Assembly (NCBI RefSeq): GCF_042186555.1
Contig: NC_133327.1
Coordinates: forward strand, 100,420,353-100,484,352
Source of the DNA: Aquarana catesbeiana
Taxonomy: Eukaryota; Chordata; Amphibia; Anura; Ranidae
DNA length: 64,000 bases
Reading direction: 5' to 3'
Shown: positions 20,824 to 32,143 of the stretch, one piece after another
How positions within the stretch are numbered: position 1 is the stretch's first letter
How the letters are laid out: the number at the start of each line of letters is the position of its first letter
Program-made: the position numbers and the translations under genes
The notes under the pieces: generated by a model
Databases searched by the model: none
Told to the model about the DNA's origin: nothing
The model's input: the letters and a program-made list of their open reading frames with translations, nothing else

Positions 20824-21321
20824 GGCTTCAAAACGGTCGGCTGGTCAGAACGCACTAAACAGAACGCACTGAAGAACAGCAAGGCCTGTGAAGAACGACC
20901 TGAAAATCAGGAACGAGCGGCCAATAAAACAAAGATTTCTCAATGCCAACTGACCAAACGCACTGAAAAGCAGATACAAACCTCACAAGCACAGACTGAA
21001 CAACAGTTAAAACGAACTGAAAAATACGAGTCTCACAAGCGCGAATCGTCTCTCACCAAACTTCTACTAACACGAGATAAACACGAGATTAGCAGAAGGA
21101 GCCCAAAGGGTGTCGTACGGGCTATTGAACTTCCGTTTTATAGTCTCGTCGGACTTGGTGTACGTCACCACGTACTAGGCTGTCGTACTTTTGTGTGGTC
21201 GTGTGTGCGCAAGTCCGTTCGTAAGAAAGTCTGCCGCAAGTCCGCCGAAGGTACGTCGGAAGTATGTCGGACAGGCTGTCGGACTTTTGTAGGTGAAAAG
21301 TCCGACCGTGTGTACGCGGCA
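20824..21321 (-). promoter_or_regulatory. Transposase 5' region, TATA box and right terminal repeats
   Basis: On the minus strand TATAAAA lies at 21142-21136, about 315 bp before the ATG, in the context GACTATAAAACGGAAG. The span to the ATG has repeated AACGCACTGAA motifs and a possible 5' UTR. 21140-21321 is the subterminal and terminal repeat of the transposon, so promoter and transposase-binding region are adjacent. Confidence 0.5.
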
Positions 21322-21959
21322 TTAATGTGTTGAGTTAGATCTCACGTTTTAGTGTCGAGTGTGCACTATGTGGGATTTCAGGTAATATGCAGATCAGAAA
21401 ATGTTTATTTTGATAGATGCAACGAAGCGTAAGAACTCGGGAGAGATACTGAGTACTGATACTCAGCTAGGATTACCTGTATATAAGTGCTCAGAATTGT
21501 TTGGTGCCACTCTCTGCAGGATAGGAGTTTGTAACCTTATGGGGGTCTGTGTGATACGTCGTGAGAAGTTCCTATGTGGGGTATGTGAGGTGTGATCATC
21601 TTTATTTGTTTGTTGATATCGAGAATGTCAATCCAGGGAGTAGGGAAAATAACTGGGGGGAGGAGGTGCGGGCGGGGGGATATGAGTAGATGGAGGGGCA
21701 TCTGGGTAGTGAAGAAGGAAAGGGAGGGGGGGTAGAAAAAAATTATAGGGGAGGGGGTGGGGGTGAAGGCCTATGGAAATGGTATTAGTGACCGACTCTT
21801 GCTTCCCTCCCCAGGAAGCTGGTTTTATTTGGAGTGTTCGTTCTGGCTTTTCAGACGTGTGGGGAGGGGGCAGTCCTAGTAGTGGGGTTCCAGTTTTCCT
21901 ATAGTAAATTGTAAGGGGGGTGTATATCTCTTCTAAACCATTATTACAAGCTCTCTATT

Positions 21960-22183
21960 TTACTAGTATTTAACTTGGTAAAGCGTTTAGTCAGGAAAAT
22001 TCCGTCGTTGTTTGAAAGTGTGTCCAGCAGGCCCACTTAGTTCCAAATTTCTTTGGAGTATCTTGTGCGCCTTGGATGAGTTCTTCCATTTCAGCTATTT
22101 TTTTTATTCTTCCAAACCATTCCTTGAGTGATGGGATGGTTTGAGTCTTCCAATGGACGGGGATACATTGTTTTGCCGCGTTG
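21960..22183 (-). pseudogene. L1 ORF2 extreme C-terminus (fragment)
   Basis: Read on the minus strand from 22183, the sequence encodes residues such as AAKQCIPVHWKT, then SLKEWFGRIKKIAEMEEL, then KFGTKWACW. This is the usual end of L1 ORF2 after the cysteine/histidine cluster: a tryptophan-containing helix, EWxxxxxxIxxMEEL and a final WxxW. The fragment begins at the 5' truncation point adjoining the target duplication. It has no function. Confidence 0.65.
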
Positions 22184-22197
22184 TGGATAAAGGTTTT

Positions 22198-23361
22198 GCA
22201 TAAATAAATAAAAGCTGATCATTGTAAGCATCCCTGTCAGCGGTAAATGGTTTGTCTCAACGCTCTACATTTGCAGTTCAGCTCGTTCTGTTGAAAAAAA
22301 ACAGACTTACTGGCTGGATCACCAAGTGAAAATAAAGAACAGAAAGCATAAAAATGAAACTGAATTCAGCCATTACATCTAAGAATTAGTAAGCTGCACT
22401 ATATTAAATGTCTTTGGGTTTAGTACTGCTTTAAACACATATAATGACAAATATCTTCAAAATACAATTCTTATAATGCAGAGAAATATGCCACCCACAA
22501 AAGTGACTACAGTCCATGATAAATGTCTATCTCCTGTAAAGAACATTTGATTCAAATAATATTCAAGTTCAGTAGTATACTAAATATAATGGAATATGCT
22601 GCCAGTAATGCACCAACATCCACAGCAGGTCAGTTATTAACATCCATGCAAATGTGCTTTGAGTAGCTGCAGTGCAAAGTAAAATATGTAATGTATGCAT
22701 AATTTAAGCATAATCAATATACAGTACAGAGGACTAGGGTGATGCAAAATACTTGGTTCTAATAATGACAAAGTTCAATTACAGTATGTATAATAAAATA
22801 TGCTCCCAGTATTACAACAATATCTCCAAAGAGTTAGTTATCATCCCTGATGACGTATATTAAACATCTGCAGCATAGAATATGCTTTTTTGTTTGAAGA
22901 TGACCCACACAGTATATACACGATCAGTAAAGCAAAAATCTATAAAACAGGAATTTGCCATTGATCCCAAATCCAAGCACAATTGGAGTTCTGGTTCTCT
23001 CCATCTCCCCCAAGAAAGTTCCCTTTGTCACATGTAGTACATATACAAAAGAGAAACAGTCAAACTTCCGTGTAGAGAAAATGTTTACTTCCCTTGTTGC
23101 AGTGTTTTGTCAACCATAAAAAAAAATAGCCCAAAAGGAACATACGTGCTGTGTAGAAGAAAGGATGCCACACTCTAAAGATGCCGAGCAGCAAACTCTT
23201 ATGTATCCAAACACATAGATAGAAGGGAAGAGCTGTATGTGATTATATAAAAAGGAAAGGGAATGTTCGAACTGTATTAGTGTATTATGAAAAATTGTGG
23301 GACAATTATCATTCAGTTTAGAGCAAGTGCCAAAAATCCCCTCTATACTGATATTACTGAA
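22198..23361. other. Unassigned AT-rich sequence with a diverged duplication
   Basis: No gene is seen. Segments at about 22500-22640 and 22740-22850 share TATGCTGCCAGTAATGCA / TATGCTCCCAGTATTACA and similar flanks, suggesting an old tandem duplication. Confidence 0.35.
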
Positions 23362-23365
23362 TTAA

Positions 23366-23840
23366 AGTGATTGTAAAGGTTAATTTTATTTATTTTTTTA
23401 AACAATAAACCTGTTATATTTACCTGGCCTGTGCAATGGTTTTCTGCAGAGCAGATCCAATCCTCCTCTTCTGGGGTCCCCTGCCAGCACTCTTGGCCCA
23501 ACTCCCTGTGTCCATTGACAAAAAGAGCGTGGCTCGGTCCCATTCCCCACAATTGACTGCAGGGAGACATTGTCTCTAAACCTATGAGGAAGGATAGAGT
23601 AGAGAGAGCTGCTGCTCTGGTGCACAGCGCTGGGTTGAGATCAGGCTCAGGAAAGTATAAAGGGAGGCTGGGAGGAGCTGCACACAGAAGGTATTTTTTT
23701 TACCTTAAAGTGTTTGTAAACTCTCACATATACCCAGTGAAGTGAACAGCCCCAGATGATACTCAGAGATGAAACAAATCCCCTAAATAGGTTTCACTTG
23801 TTTATCTACAGTCTTCTCCTCTCTACATCCCTTCAAAAGG
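23366..23840. mobile_element. TTAA-flanked MITE fragments (Kolobok/T2-like)
   Basis: TTAA at 23362 is followed by AGTGATTGTAAAGG and TTAA at 23705 by AGTGTTTGTAAACTC: two left-type ends of the same family in the same orientation. I see no right end for either. Non-coding. Confidence 0.4.
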
Positions 23841-24529
23841 GCACATCCAGGGCTGTCTTTAAGGCAGGGCAAAAGGGACAGCTGTCCTGGGCCCCATCAT
23901 TGTTGTGGGGCCCAAAGCAGCTGCCTCATACTTGCCAACTATCCTAGTTTAAATTCCCTTGTTCCTTGAACTTTTAGTCCTGTGTTGTGTCCTGATATCT
24001 CAGTGTGACGTTCTGTTACTAATGCTGCTCAGCTCAGCTCCATTGCTGTATACAGATGAATCACCTGCAGACCCTGTGTTTACATGTAAATAACCTACAT
24101 TAAATGTAAATAGCGGCTGCATTAATATGTAAATAGCTGTGGATTGGCTGCATTTATATGTAAATGGAGGTGGCATTCATATGTATATCATGCCCCCCTG
24201 GGGTCACATTCACCATCATTTCTGCTGAATGCTGCCCACTGGGGAGGTAAAGGGGCATGCTTGAAAGTCCTGCCTGCAACTGTGCTCATTAGGCCTAACA
24301 GAAGACTGTTCTGCAAAGGTAAGCAAATTGGAGGTGGAACCCTTTTTCAAAATAACATGGTGCCACAGCACCGCAAATTTTGGTGAATAGGCACATCTCA
24401 GAAGATACGTGTGGGTGTCATTAACAATTAATGACACTGCTGTGTATCTGCTAAAGGGCGTTTCTGTGGTGTCAGGAAAGCAATTTTGCATGCATTCCCA
24501 ACACACACAAATGTGAACGCAGGCTAAAT

Positions 24530-25030
24530 GTCTCAGTTACATTGGTGGTCAGTTGAAATTTTCTCATTACATTGGGTCTGGTGTACAATCCTTTCATTCC
24601 CACTAGTGGTCAGTGTGAATGTCCCCCTTAGAAGTGGTGGTTACTGAGAATGCATTAGTGGTCAGTGTAAATCTCCATTACATGGATGGACCATGTAGAA
24701 GCCCCCTTTAAATTGACGGTGAATGTAAACCCCCCTGTACATTGGTGGCCAGTGTAGCAATCCCCCTTTATTGCTTGTTGATGTAAATTCCCCTATTACA
24801 TTGGTTGTCAGTGAAAATTCTTCATTACATTGGTGATCAGTGTACATTTCCTTTTATATTGATGGTAAGTGCAGAATTGCACTTACACTAATGGTCAGTG
24901 TAAATCCCCTTTACATTGGTGGTCAGTGTAAATTCCCCCTAACATTGGTAGTCGGTGTAGATGTGTCACCTTACATGGTGGTCATTGTAAATTCCCCATT
25001 AAATTGGTGGTCAGTGTAGAATCCCCCAGT
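24530..25030. repeat. ~30-33-bp minisatellite inside the hAT element
   Basis: Degenerate units of ACATTGGTGGTCAGTGTAAA plus TTCCCCCTT are repeated about fifteen times with variable length. Confidence 0.8.
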
Positions 25031-25067
25031 ATATACTTGTCAAAGATTTCCACCTTTGCTCTAAAAG

Positions 25068-25405
25068 ATTCATAGATTGCCACAGTTTGCTGCCTCCTAA
25101 TGAATCCCACCCCCCACCCCCACTGCCACTGATCCCATTAATCCCCCAGCATTGCCACTGGTCACACAACCCACATTCCCCCAGCATAGCCAATGATTCT
25201 AGGATCCCTATGAGTTTTCTGTCCATTTTTGCTCTAAAAAATTCATAGATTGCCACAGTTTGCTGCCTCCTAATGAATCCCACCCCCCCCCCCCACTGCC
25301 ACTGATCCCATTAATCCCCCAGCATTGCCGCTGGTCACACAACCCACATTCCCCCAGCATAGCCAATGATTCTAGGATCCCTATGAGTTTTCTGTCTATT
25401 TTCTA
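25068..25405. repeat. Tandem duplication of ~170-180 bp
   Basis: Two units, each running from GATTGCCACAGTTTGCTGCC to GGATCCCTATGAGTTTTCTG, are nearly identical; the main difference is the length of a C run (CCCCCCACCCCC versus an uninterrupted C tract). Confidence 0.85.
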
Positions 25406-25454
25406 ATTTTTTTTGTCTATTGATGGGTCCCCTCACCTCCCCAGTCCATGGTAT

Positions 25455-25830
25455 GCAGGCAGTGAGGAGATGATGTGCCTTTAGCAACCAATCAGTAAGC
25501 AGCAATGATGTGCACTAACCTCTTGCAACTAATCATTGAGCGATAAGGATATGCAGTAACCTCTAGTAACCAATCAGTGAGCAGTAATAATGTGCAGTAA
25601 CCTCTTGCAACTAATTAGTGAGTGGTAAGGGTGTGCAGTAACTTCTAGCAACCAATCAGTGAGCGGTGTTGATGTACAGTAATCTCTAGCAACCAATCAA
25701 CAAGCAGAAGTCATGTGCTGTAACCTCCAATAATCAGTGAGCCATAATGTGTTCTGTAACCTCTAGCAGCCAGTCATTGAGCAGTAATGATACACTGTAA
25801 CCTCTGGCAACCAATCACAATCACTGCCTG
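25455..25830. repeat. ~42-bp minisatellite with CCAAT cores
   Basis: About nine units of CTAGCAACCAATCAGTGAGC plus AGTAATGATGTGCAGTAACC with substitutions. Each keeps AACCAATCA or AACTAATCA, so it is a dense array of CCAAT-type motifs. Confidence 0.8.
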
Positions 25831-25958
25831 ATCCGATTCAGTAAACTGATTTTGAGTCTAACTGCTATTTATTGTATGTCTTAGAGCAGGTGGAGAGTGA
25901 AATTACATGTGGGGGGGGGGCAAGAAAATGTTTGCCCAGGGTCCAATCAATATTAAAG

Positions 25959-28900
25959 AAGGCCCTGAGGATGGAATTCCAATGGAGGTGTATAAGCAAT
26001 ATGGGGAACAATTATTGCCTAGACTGTTGGGGGTGTTTAATGAAGCCAAGACAACCGGGTGCCTTCCTCCATTGATGTCCAAAGGCATTATAGTCTTACT
26101 ACTGAAACCTGGCAAGGATCCCTTAGAGCCAATATCCCTCTTGCAATCGGATGTGAAAATATTGGATAAAGTTCTCGCCCTGCGGCTGAACAAGGCTATC
26201 TCATCCATAATACACTCAGATCAGGTGGGGTTCATGCCTCAGAAACCCACAACTATTAATTTGTTCAGACTATTTGTTAATATGCAATCTATCTCCGATA
26301 ACATGGGGGACAGGGCTCTGCTCTCCCTTGACGCACACAAGGCCTTTGACAGTATTGAATGGTCTTACCTCAGGGCCATCCTGCATAAATTTGGGTTTGG
26401 TGTGAAATACAAAGCTTGGGTACAATTATTGTATAGCTCCCCGAAAGCAGCCATTAGAGAGTCAGGAAGACCTCTTTAGGGCCACCAGACAGGGTTGCCC
26501 CTTGTCCCCTTTATTGTTTGCGCTGGCCATAGAACCATTGGCCACCCGGATCCGTGCTAACGCAAATATTAGAGGTTTCCAGTATGGGGAACAGCAAGAA
26601 AAATGTATGCTTTATGCTAATGACAGCATGCTCCTTCTGGGTGACACGCGTTATCCTTGCGGGAGGCAATGGAGGATGTTCGAACATTTGGCCATTAGGG
26701 ATGGGCTTTATGTTCAGTTCGAACATGAGTTCAACTCGAACATTGGCTGTTCGCCCATTCGCAGAATAGGGAACAATTTGGGGTGTTCGCAGCAAATTCG
26801 AAAGCCACGGAACACCCTTTAAAAGTCTATGGGAGAAATCAAAAGTGCTAATTTTAATGGTTAATATGCAAGCTATTTTCATAAAAAGTGTTTGGGGACC
26901 TGGGTCCTGCCCCAGGGGACATGTATCAATGCAAAAAAAAAGTTTTGAAAATTGCATTTTTTTGCAGTGATTTTAATAATGCTTAAATTGAAACAATAAA
27001 AGTGAAATATTTCTTTACATTTCGTACCTGGGGGGTGTCTATAATATGCCTGTATGTTTCCCATGTTTAGAACAGTCTGAGAGCAAAATGACATTTCTAA
27101 AGGAAAAAAGTCATTTAAAACTACTCGTGGCTATTATGAATTGTCGGGTCTCTGCAATACACATAAAAGTCATTGAAAAAAACGGCATGGGGATCCCCCT
27201 AGTCCATTACCAGGCCCTTAAGGTCTGGTATGAATATTAAGGAGAATCCAGAACCAAAATTCAGGTCTGGTATGGATATTAAGGGGAACCCCGTGCCAAA
27301 ATGAAAAAAAATGGCATGGGGGTCCCCCTCAAAATCCATACCAGACCCATGGTTGTCCCCGCCCCCCTCTGACGCTATGGGGGAAGCCTTAGGGATGTCC
27401 CCGTGCATCGGGGGTGGGGTCACCCGGTGACGACACCGTGTGGCCCCGCCCTCAGTTATAAAAAAACTGTCACCTGCGAGGACGCGTCATACGGCGGTGT
27501 GGCTTTTTTTTTTTTTTCAGTCCGTTGGCGGAGCAAGAGAAGAAGAAGACTTCGTGGGACAGTTTTATTTTTTTTTTTTTAATAAAGGACTTCTTCCACG
27601 GTGTGTGTGTTCTTTTTTACCATTTTGACACTTTTTTGTGTGAAATGGTACGGGTACAATGTACCCGTTACCATTTCAAACAGGGGGGCCGGGATCTGGG
27701 AGTCCCCTTGTCAAAGGGGGCTTCCAGATTCCGATGAGCCCCCCGCCTGCAGACTCCCACAACCACCGGGCAAGGGTTTTGGGAATGAGGCCCTTGTCCC
27801 TATCAACATGGGGACATCCTCCCCATGTTGAGGGCATGTGGTCTGGTACAGTTCAGGAGGGGGGGCGCTCTCTCACCCCCCTCTTTTCCTGCGGCCTGCC
27901 AGGTTGCATGCTCAGGTAAGGGTCTGGTATGGATTTTTAGGGGGACCCCCACACCATTTAAAAAAAAATTTTGGCACGGGGTTCCCCTTAAAATCCATAC
28001 CAGACCTGAAGGGCCTGGTATGGAATAAGGGGGGACCCCCACGCATTTAAAAAAAAAAATTTTTGTTTCGGGGTTCCCCTTAATATTCATACCAGACTCA
28101 ATGGACCTGGTAATGGACTGGGGGGATCCCCATGCCGTTTTTTTCAATGACTTTTATGTGTATTGCAGAGACCCGACAATTCATTATAGCCGCGAGTAGT
28201 TTTAAATGACTTTTTTTCCTTTAGAAATGTCATTTTGCTCTCAGACTGGAACACGGGAAACGTGCACCACTTTACAGGCATACTATAGACAGCCCCAGGT
28301 ACGAAATTTAAAGGAATATTTCACTTTTATTGTTTCACTTTAACCATTATTAAAATCACTGCTCCCGAAAAAACGTCTGTTTTTAAAACTTTTTTTTGCA
28401 TTGATACATGTCCCCTGGGGCAGGACCCAGGTCCCCAAACACTTTCTATGTCAATAACTTGCATATAAGCCTTTAAAATTAGCACTTTTGATAGTTCATG
28501 TCCGTGTCCCATAGACTTTAACGGTGTTCGCTAATTCGAACAAATTTTTTTGCCTGTTCGCATGTTCTGCTGCGAACTGAATGGGGGGGGGGGGGGTGTT
28601 CAGCCCATCCCTATTGTCTGTTACTCCGGTTTAGTGATTAACTGGACCAAGTCCTCTCTCATGCTCTTAGACAAGAAACCGGGCCCACATACAACACACT
28701 TACTAGACATCCCTGTATTCGCAGAGTTTAGGTATTTGGGAGTTCAGGTTACACCTAACCCTCTAGAGTGTATCACTTTAAATCTGTCCCCACTACTGAA
28801 TCGTTGCAGAGATCGGGTGAAGGTGTGGTCCAAACTGAAAATGTCCCCTGTGGGTAGGATATATCTGATCAAATTGATCTTAATGCCACAGCTCCTATAT

Positions 28901-30590
28901 GTATTACACAACTCCCTCATGGTTGTCCCCATAAGGCAGTTTAGAGTCATTAACTCAATGTTCAGGTCCCTTATTTGGCTAAATTCAGCAGCGAGGGTAA
29001 AATTAGAACAGCTTCAGCGCCCGAAGGAGGCAGGAGGGCTTGTTCTCCCAAATCCATGGCTGTATTATTTGGCTTCCCAACTCCAACACATTGCTAGGGA
29101 GCTGAGCCCCCCCTAGCAATCCGGAGCTAAACTTGGTGGACTCTGTGTCGCATCTATTCTGGTCTGCAATGGGGGGGGTGGAGAAGGGCCTGGAGGCGAT
29201 GAGGTTTGCCAAGTCAAATAAGTTGTATCCTACTTATAACCTAATGCAGAAAATATGGAACAAAGCTAGAGCATTGCAACAAGTGGAGGGTTTCACTAAG
29301 CATAGACCCATTTGGGGAAACAAACGATACTTGGAGTTGGAAAAATTACAATACGGCACAAAATGGCATCAATACGGGATAGAATATATGTCACAAATTT
29401 TTAGAGATGGTAAACTGCGCCCTTTCACAGCATTGCAGGTGGAATTTCAGCTCCCGACCTCTATGCAGTTATATTATTTCCAACTCCAACTTGCAGTCAG
29501 GGCCCAATCGGATGGAGAAGATTGGATACAGAGTCCCACAATGATTTTTAATTACATGAGGGAAGTAACCTTGTTTAAAGGTTTCATTTTATGCAGTTAC
29601 TCCATGCTCCTCAGCAAATTCCTTCCTGACAACACTGCATGCATCATATCAAAGTGGGAGAGGGACGTCAGAGCATTTGAGGAGGACCAATGGGAAGAGG
29701 CTCTTTCAGCAGTTCCCCTGTGTTCTCTTAATGTGGTCCAAAGGCTGTCTCAGCTATATATATTTCTGCGTGTACACTACACACCAGCTAAACTGGTGAG
29801 AATGGGGGTGCGTGAGGACCCTTCCTGTACTAGATGCATGAGGGACCATGGTGACCTGATCCACATGTTGTGGCGGTGCCCCAAATTGCATACTTACTGG
29901 AAGGAGGCCTTGGATACTATTAATTGTGTTTTTCAGGTACAGCTTACTGCACACCCTAAACTATGCTTGCTGGGAATTATTGACAATGTCCCGCAGGAGG
30001 ATCCCTCTAGACCGGGGATAGTAAGGGCTCTTTTCCAGGCTAGGAAACGTATTCTCTGGCACTGGAAGTCGGAGGAATCCCCCATGGTGAGGGAATGGCG
30101 GAACCATATGGGCGACACTATCAGATTAGAGAAATACATATATCAACATAGAGGGAGTGTGAAAATATTTGAAAAGATTTGGGCACGATGGCTGGAGGTT
30201 CCAGGTCTGGCTCCGGTTGATCTGATTATGGACCGTCTGCTTTTATAAGGGGAAGATAATGGGGATAGGAGGGAGCATGGCACCCGGAGGGATCACCCCC
30301 CATAGAGGTCTTCGGCCTAGGGGAGGGTTTACTGTTTTCATTTTTTAATTTTTTGCTCAGGTTGCAACTCCTTTTTACTTTAATCCACTCCTATGTGTAG
30401 GTGGGGTACCCTTTTCGGTGTATCTCACGAAGTACATTACCGTGTGGTGTAGGCTATGTGCGTGGCTATATGTCTTTGCCTTGAAGGTGTACTTTACCTG
30501 TGTGTAAACAAATGTATGTATTGTACTGTTTTTGTTCATCTGTTGTTCTCTTAATAAACCTTTATTTGATTAAAAAAAAAAAAAAAAAAA
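25959..30590 (+). pseudogene. 5'-truncated Tx1/L1-like ORF2, disabled and split by a foldback
   Basis: Coding sequence starts inside the reverse transcriptase (EDGIPMEVYKQYGE) and continues with DQVGFMPQ, LSLDAHKAFDSIEW (motif A), RQGCPLSPLLFALAIEPLA (motif B) and a motif C changed from YADD to YAND. The frame shifts near 26480. A foldback (26696-28613) interrupts it between EDVRTFGH-like sequence and YSGLVINWTKS. After that the thumb and C-terminal parts continue to about 30248 with another shift near 29116. The cysteine/histidine cluster CTRCMRDHGDLIHMLWRCP is intact. The 3' UTR has AATAAA at 30553 and a poly(A) tail ending at 30590. Several lesions and a lost catalytic Asp make it dead. 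I cannot resolve a clean target duplication. Confidence 0.88.
26696..28613. mobile_element. hAT-type foldback, copy 2 (older, deleted)
   Basis: The ends are TAGGGATGGGC and its near complement GCCCATCCCTA. The flanks TTGGCCAT and TTGTCTGT sit where one TTGGCCAT would restore the L1 reading, so this is an eroded 8-bp duplication. It shares internal blocks with copies 1 and 3 (CCTGGGTCCTGCCCCAGGGG, TTAAGGGGAACCCCG, GCTTCCAGATTCCGAT), but much of one arm's inner part is missing. Confidence 0.82.
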
Positions 30591-30868
30591 ACGGCCCTGG
30601 GCAGATCATGTTAAAAATCTTTCTTTATGTAATGCAGTTACAGTGTGTGAGAGCTGATTGGAGGAAAGGAACCCCCCCTTCACACAATAGAAGAACGGTG
30701 TTCTGAATAGACAAGATACGTTCCGAGCTCCTCCTCCCACAACACAAATGTATCTCATGTATCGGAAAACTTCTCAGAAGTGACTAATGCTGATAACAAA
30801 GGAACAAAGTGGCAGAGAGAAACAACACTTTGAGCTTTGGAGAGAGATAAGTAAACACTGCAGATATA

Positions 30869-32143
30869 CAGTGCTGTGAAAAAGTATTGCCCCCTTCCTG
30901 ATTTTTAATTTTTTTGCATATTTCTAAAAAAAATTCAAGAACAGATTAGAAAAAAACATGTATTGGTCTAGGAAGGGTTTCAAAGCCATTTCTAAGGCTT
31001 TGGAACTTCAGTGAACCACGGGGACACCCATTATCCACAAATGGAGATAATTTGGAACAGTGGTGAACCTTCCCAGGAGAGGCCGTCCTACAAAGATTAC
31101 TCCAAGAGCATGACAATTTCTCATCCAGGAGGTCACAAAAGAATCCAGAACAACATCTAAAGAACTGCAGGCCTCACTTGCCTCAGGTAAGATCAGTGTT
31201 CATGATTTAACAATAAGAAAGAGACTGGGCAAAAATGGCATCCATGGGAGAGTTCCAAGGCCAGAGCCACTGACCAAAAAGAACACAAAGGCTCATTTCA
31301 CATTTACCAAAAAAAATCTTGATTATCCCCAAGACTTTTAGGCAAATATTCTGTGGACTTATGAGACAAAAATGTAACTTTTTGAAAGGTGTGCATCCCG
31401 TTACATCTGGCATAAAACTAATACAGCATATTTCATAACAAAAACATCATACCAACAGTCAGACATGGTGGTGGTAGCGTGATGGTCTGGGGCTGCTTTG
31501 CAGCTTCAGGACCTGGACAACTTACCATACATAATTGATGGAACCATGAGCTCTACCAGAAAATCCTAAAGGAGAATGTCCAGCCATCAGTTCATGACCT
31601 CAAGCTCAAGTACACTTGAGTTATGCAGCAGGACAATGATCCAAAACACAACAGCAATTCCACCTCCAAATGGTTCAAACAAAGCAAAATTTAGGTTTTG
31701 GAGAGGCCTAGTCAAAGCCCGGACTTAAATCCAATTGAGATGCTGTATCATGACCTTACACAGGCAGTTCATGCTGGAAAACCCTCCAATGTGGCAGAAT
31801 TAAAACAATTCTGCAAAGAAGAGTGGGCCAAAATTGCTCCCCAGCAATGTGAAATACTCATAGCCAGTTTTAGCAAACACTTGATTGCAGCTGTTGCCGC
31901 CAAGGGTGGCACAACCAGTTATCAGGTTTAGGGAACAATTACTTTTTCACATAAAGCCAGGCAGGTTTGGACAGCTTTTTTTGCCTTAATAAATTAAACC
32001 ATCACTTAAAAACTGCATTTTGTATTTACTCAGGTTATCTTAGTGTAATAATATTTTTTTTTTCATGATCTGAGTCATTTATGTGTAACAAATATGCAAA
32101 AAAAAAAAATCAGAAAGGGGGAAAATACTTTTTCACAGCATTG
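30869..32143 (+). mobile_element. Decayed Tc1/mariner element
   Basis: Inverted ends CAGTGCTGTGAAAAAGTATT and AATACTTTTTCACAGCATTG are flanked by TA on both sides (30867-30868, 32144-32145). The interior is a mutated transposase gene on the plus strand. At 1,275 bp it is shorter than the ~1.6 kb usual for Tc1, so it carries deletions. Confidence 0.88.
31698..31931 (+). pseudogene. Tc1 transposase C-terminus
   Basis: The frame contains SQSPDLNPIEMLYHDL, the region holding the third catalytic acidic residue of Tc1 transposases, and ends in AKGGTTSYQV, the usual C-terminal signature of this subgroup. Upstream, GGGSVMVWGCF-like sequence is readable near 31465-31500 in another frame (CATGGTGGTGGTAGCGTGAT). 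Frameshifts separate the parts, so no active enzyme is made. Confidence 0.85.

Larger units (their letters stand above)
4899..21321. mobile_element. PIF/Harbinger DNA transposon, 16.4 kb, three genes, two nested insertions
   Basis: The ends are perfect inverted repeats over at least 27 bp. The left end reads TGCCGCGTACACACGGTCGG and continues ACTTTTC; the right end is its reverse complement. Each end is flanked by TTA (4896-4898 and 21322-21324), the 3-bp duplication typical of PIF/Harbinger. Subterminal TCCGACGGAC-like repeats follow inside. Removing the foldback (7107-10159) and the LTR element (11551-16499) with their duplications leaves about 8.4 kb. Gene content is a minus-strand DDE transposase, a plus-strand Myb/trihelix gene and a minus-strand MADF gene. 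Two genes is the usual number for the superfamily. The transposase and Myb frames are open, so activity was recent or is possible. Confidence 0.92.
4715..22197 (-). mobile_element. 5'-truncated L1-like LINE, host of the Harbinger insertion
   Basis: TGGATAAAGGTTTT occurs at 4715-4728 and at 22184-22197, forming a 14-bp target duplication. Directly inside the left copy is a long T tract, which is the poly(A) tail of a minus-strand LINE. Inside the right copy the minus strand encodes L1 ORF2 C-terminal sequence. Removing the Harbinger (4899-21321) leaves about 1.0 kb of LINE: a little coding sequence, 3' UTR and tail. The LINE therefore inserted first and the Harbinger jumped into its 3' UTR. 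Confidence 0.8.
23848..30599. mobile_element. Non-autonomous hAT element hosting an L1
   Basis: The left end is CAGGGCTGTCTTTAA and the right end (split by the L1) is TTAAAGA + CGGCCCTG, an inverted match. The flanks are GGCACATC (23840-23847) and GGCAGATC (30600-30607), an 8-bp duplication with one change. Without the L1 (25959-30590) it is about 2.1 kb. It holds three different minisatellite blocks and no transposase. Confidence 0.7.

Noticed and set aside
24530..25030. CRISPR-like regularly spaced repeats
   Set aside because: The units are degenerate, contiguous and variable in length without unique spacers, and the genome is eukaryotic; this is a minisatellite.
31207..31413. Minus-strand 68-codon frame in the second Tc1
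   Set aside because: It is antisense to the decayed transposase, which reads on the plus strand with recognisable C-terminal motifs.
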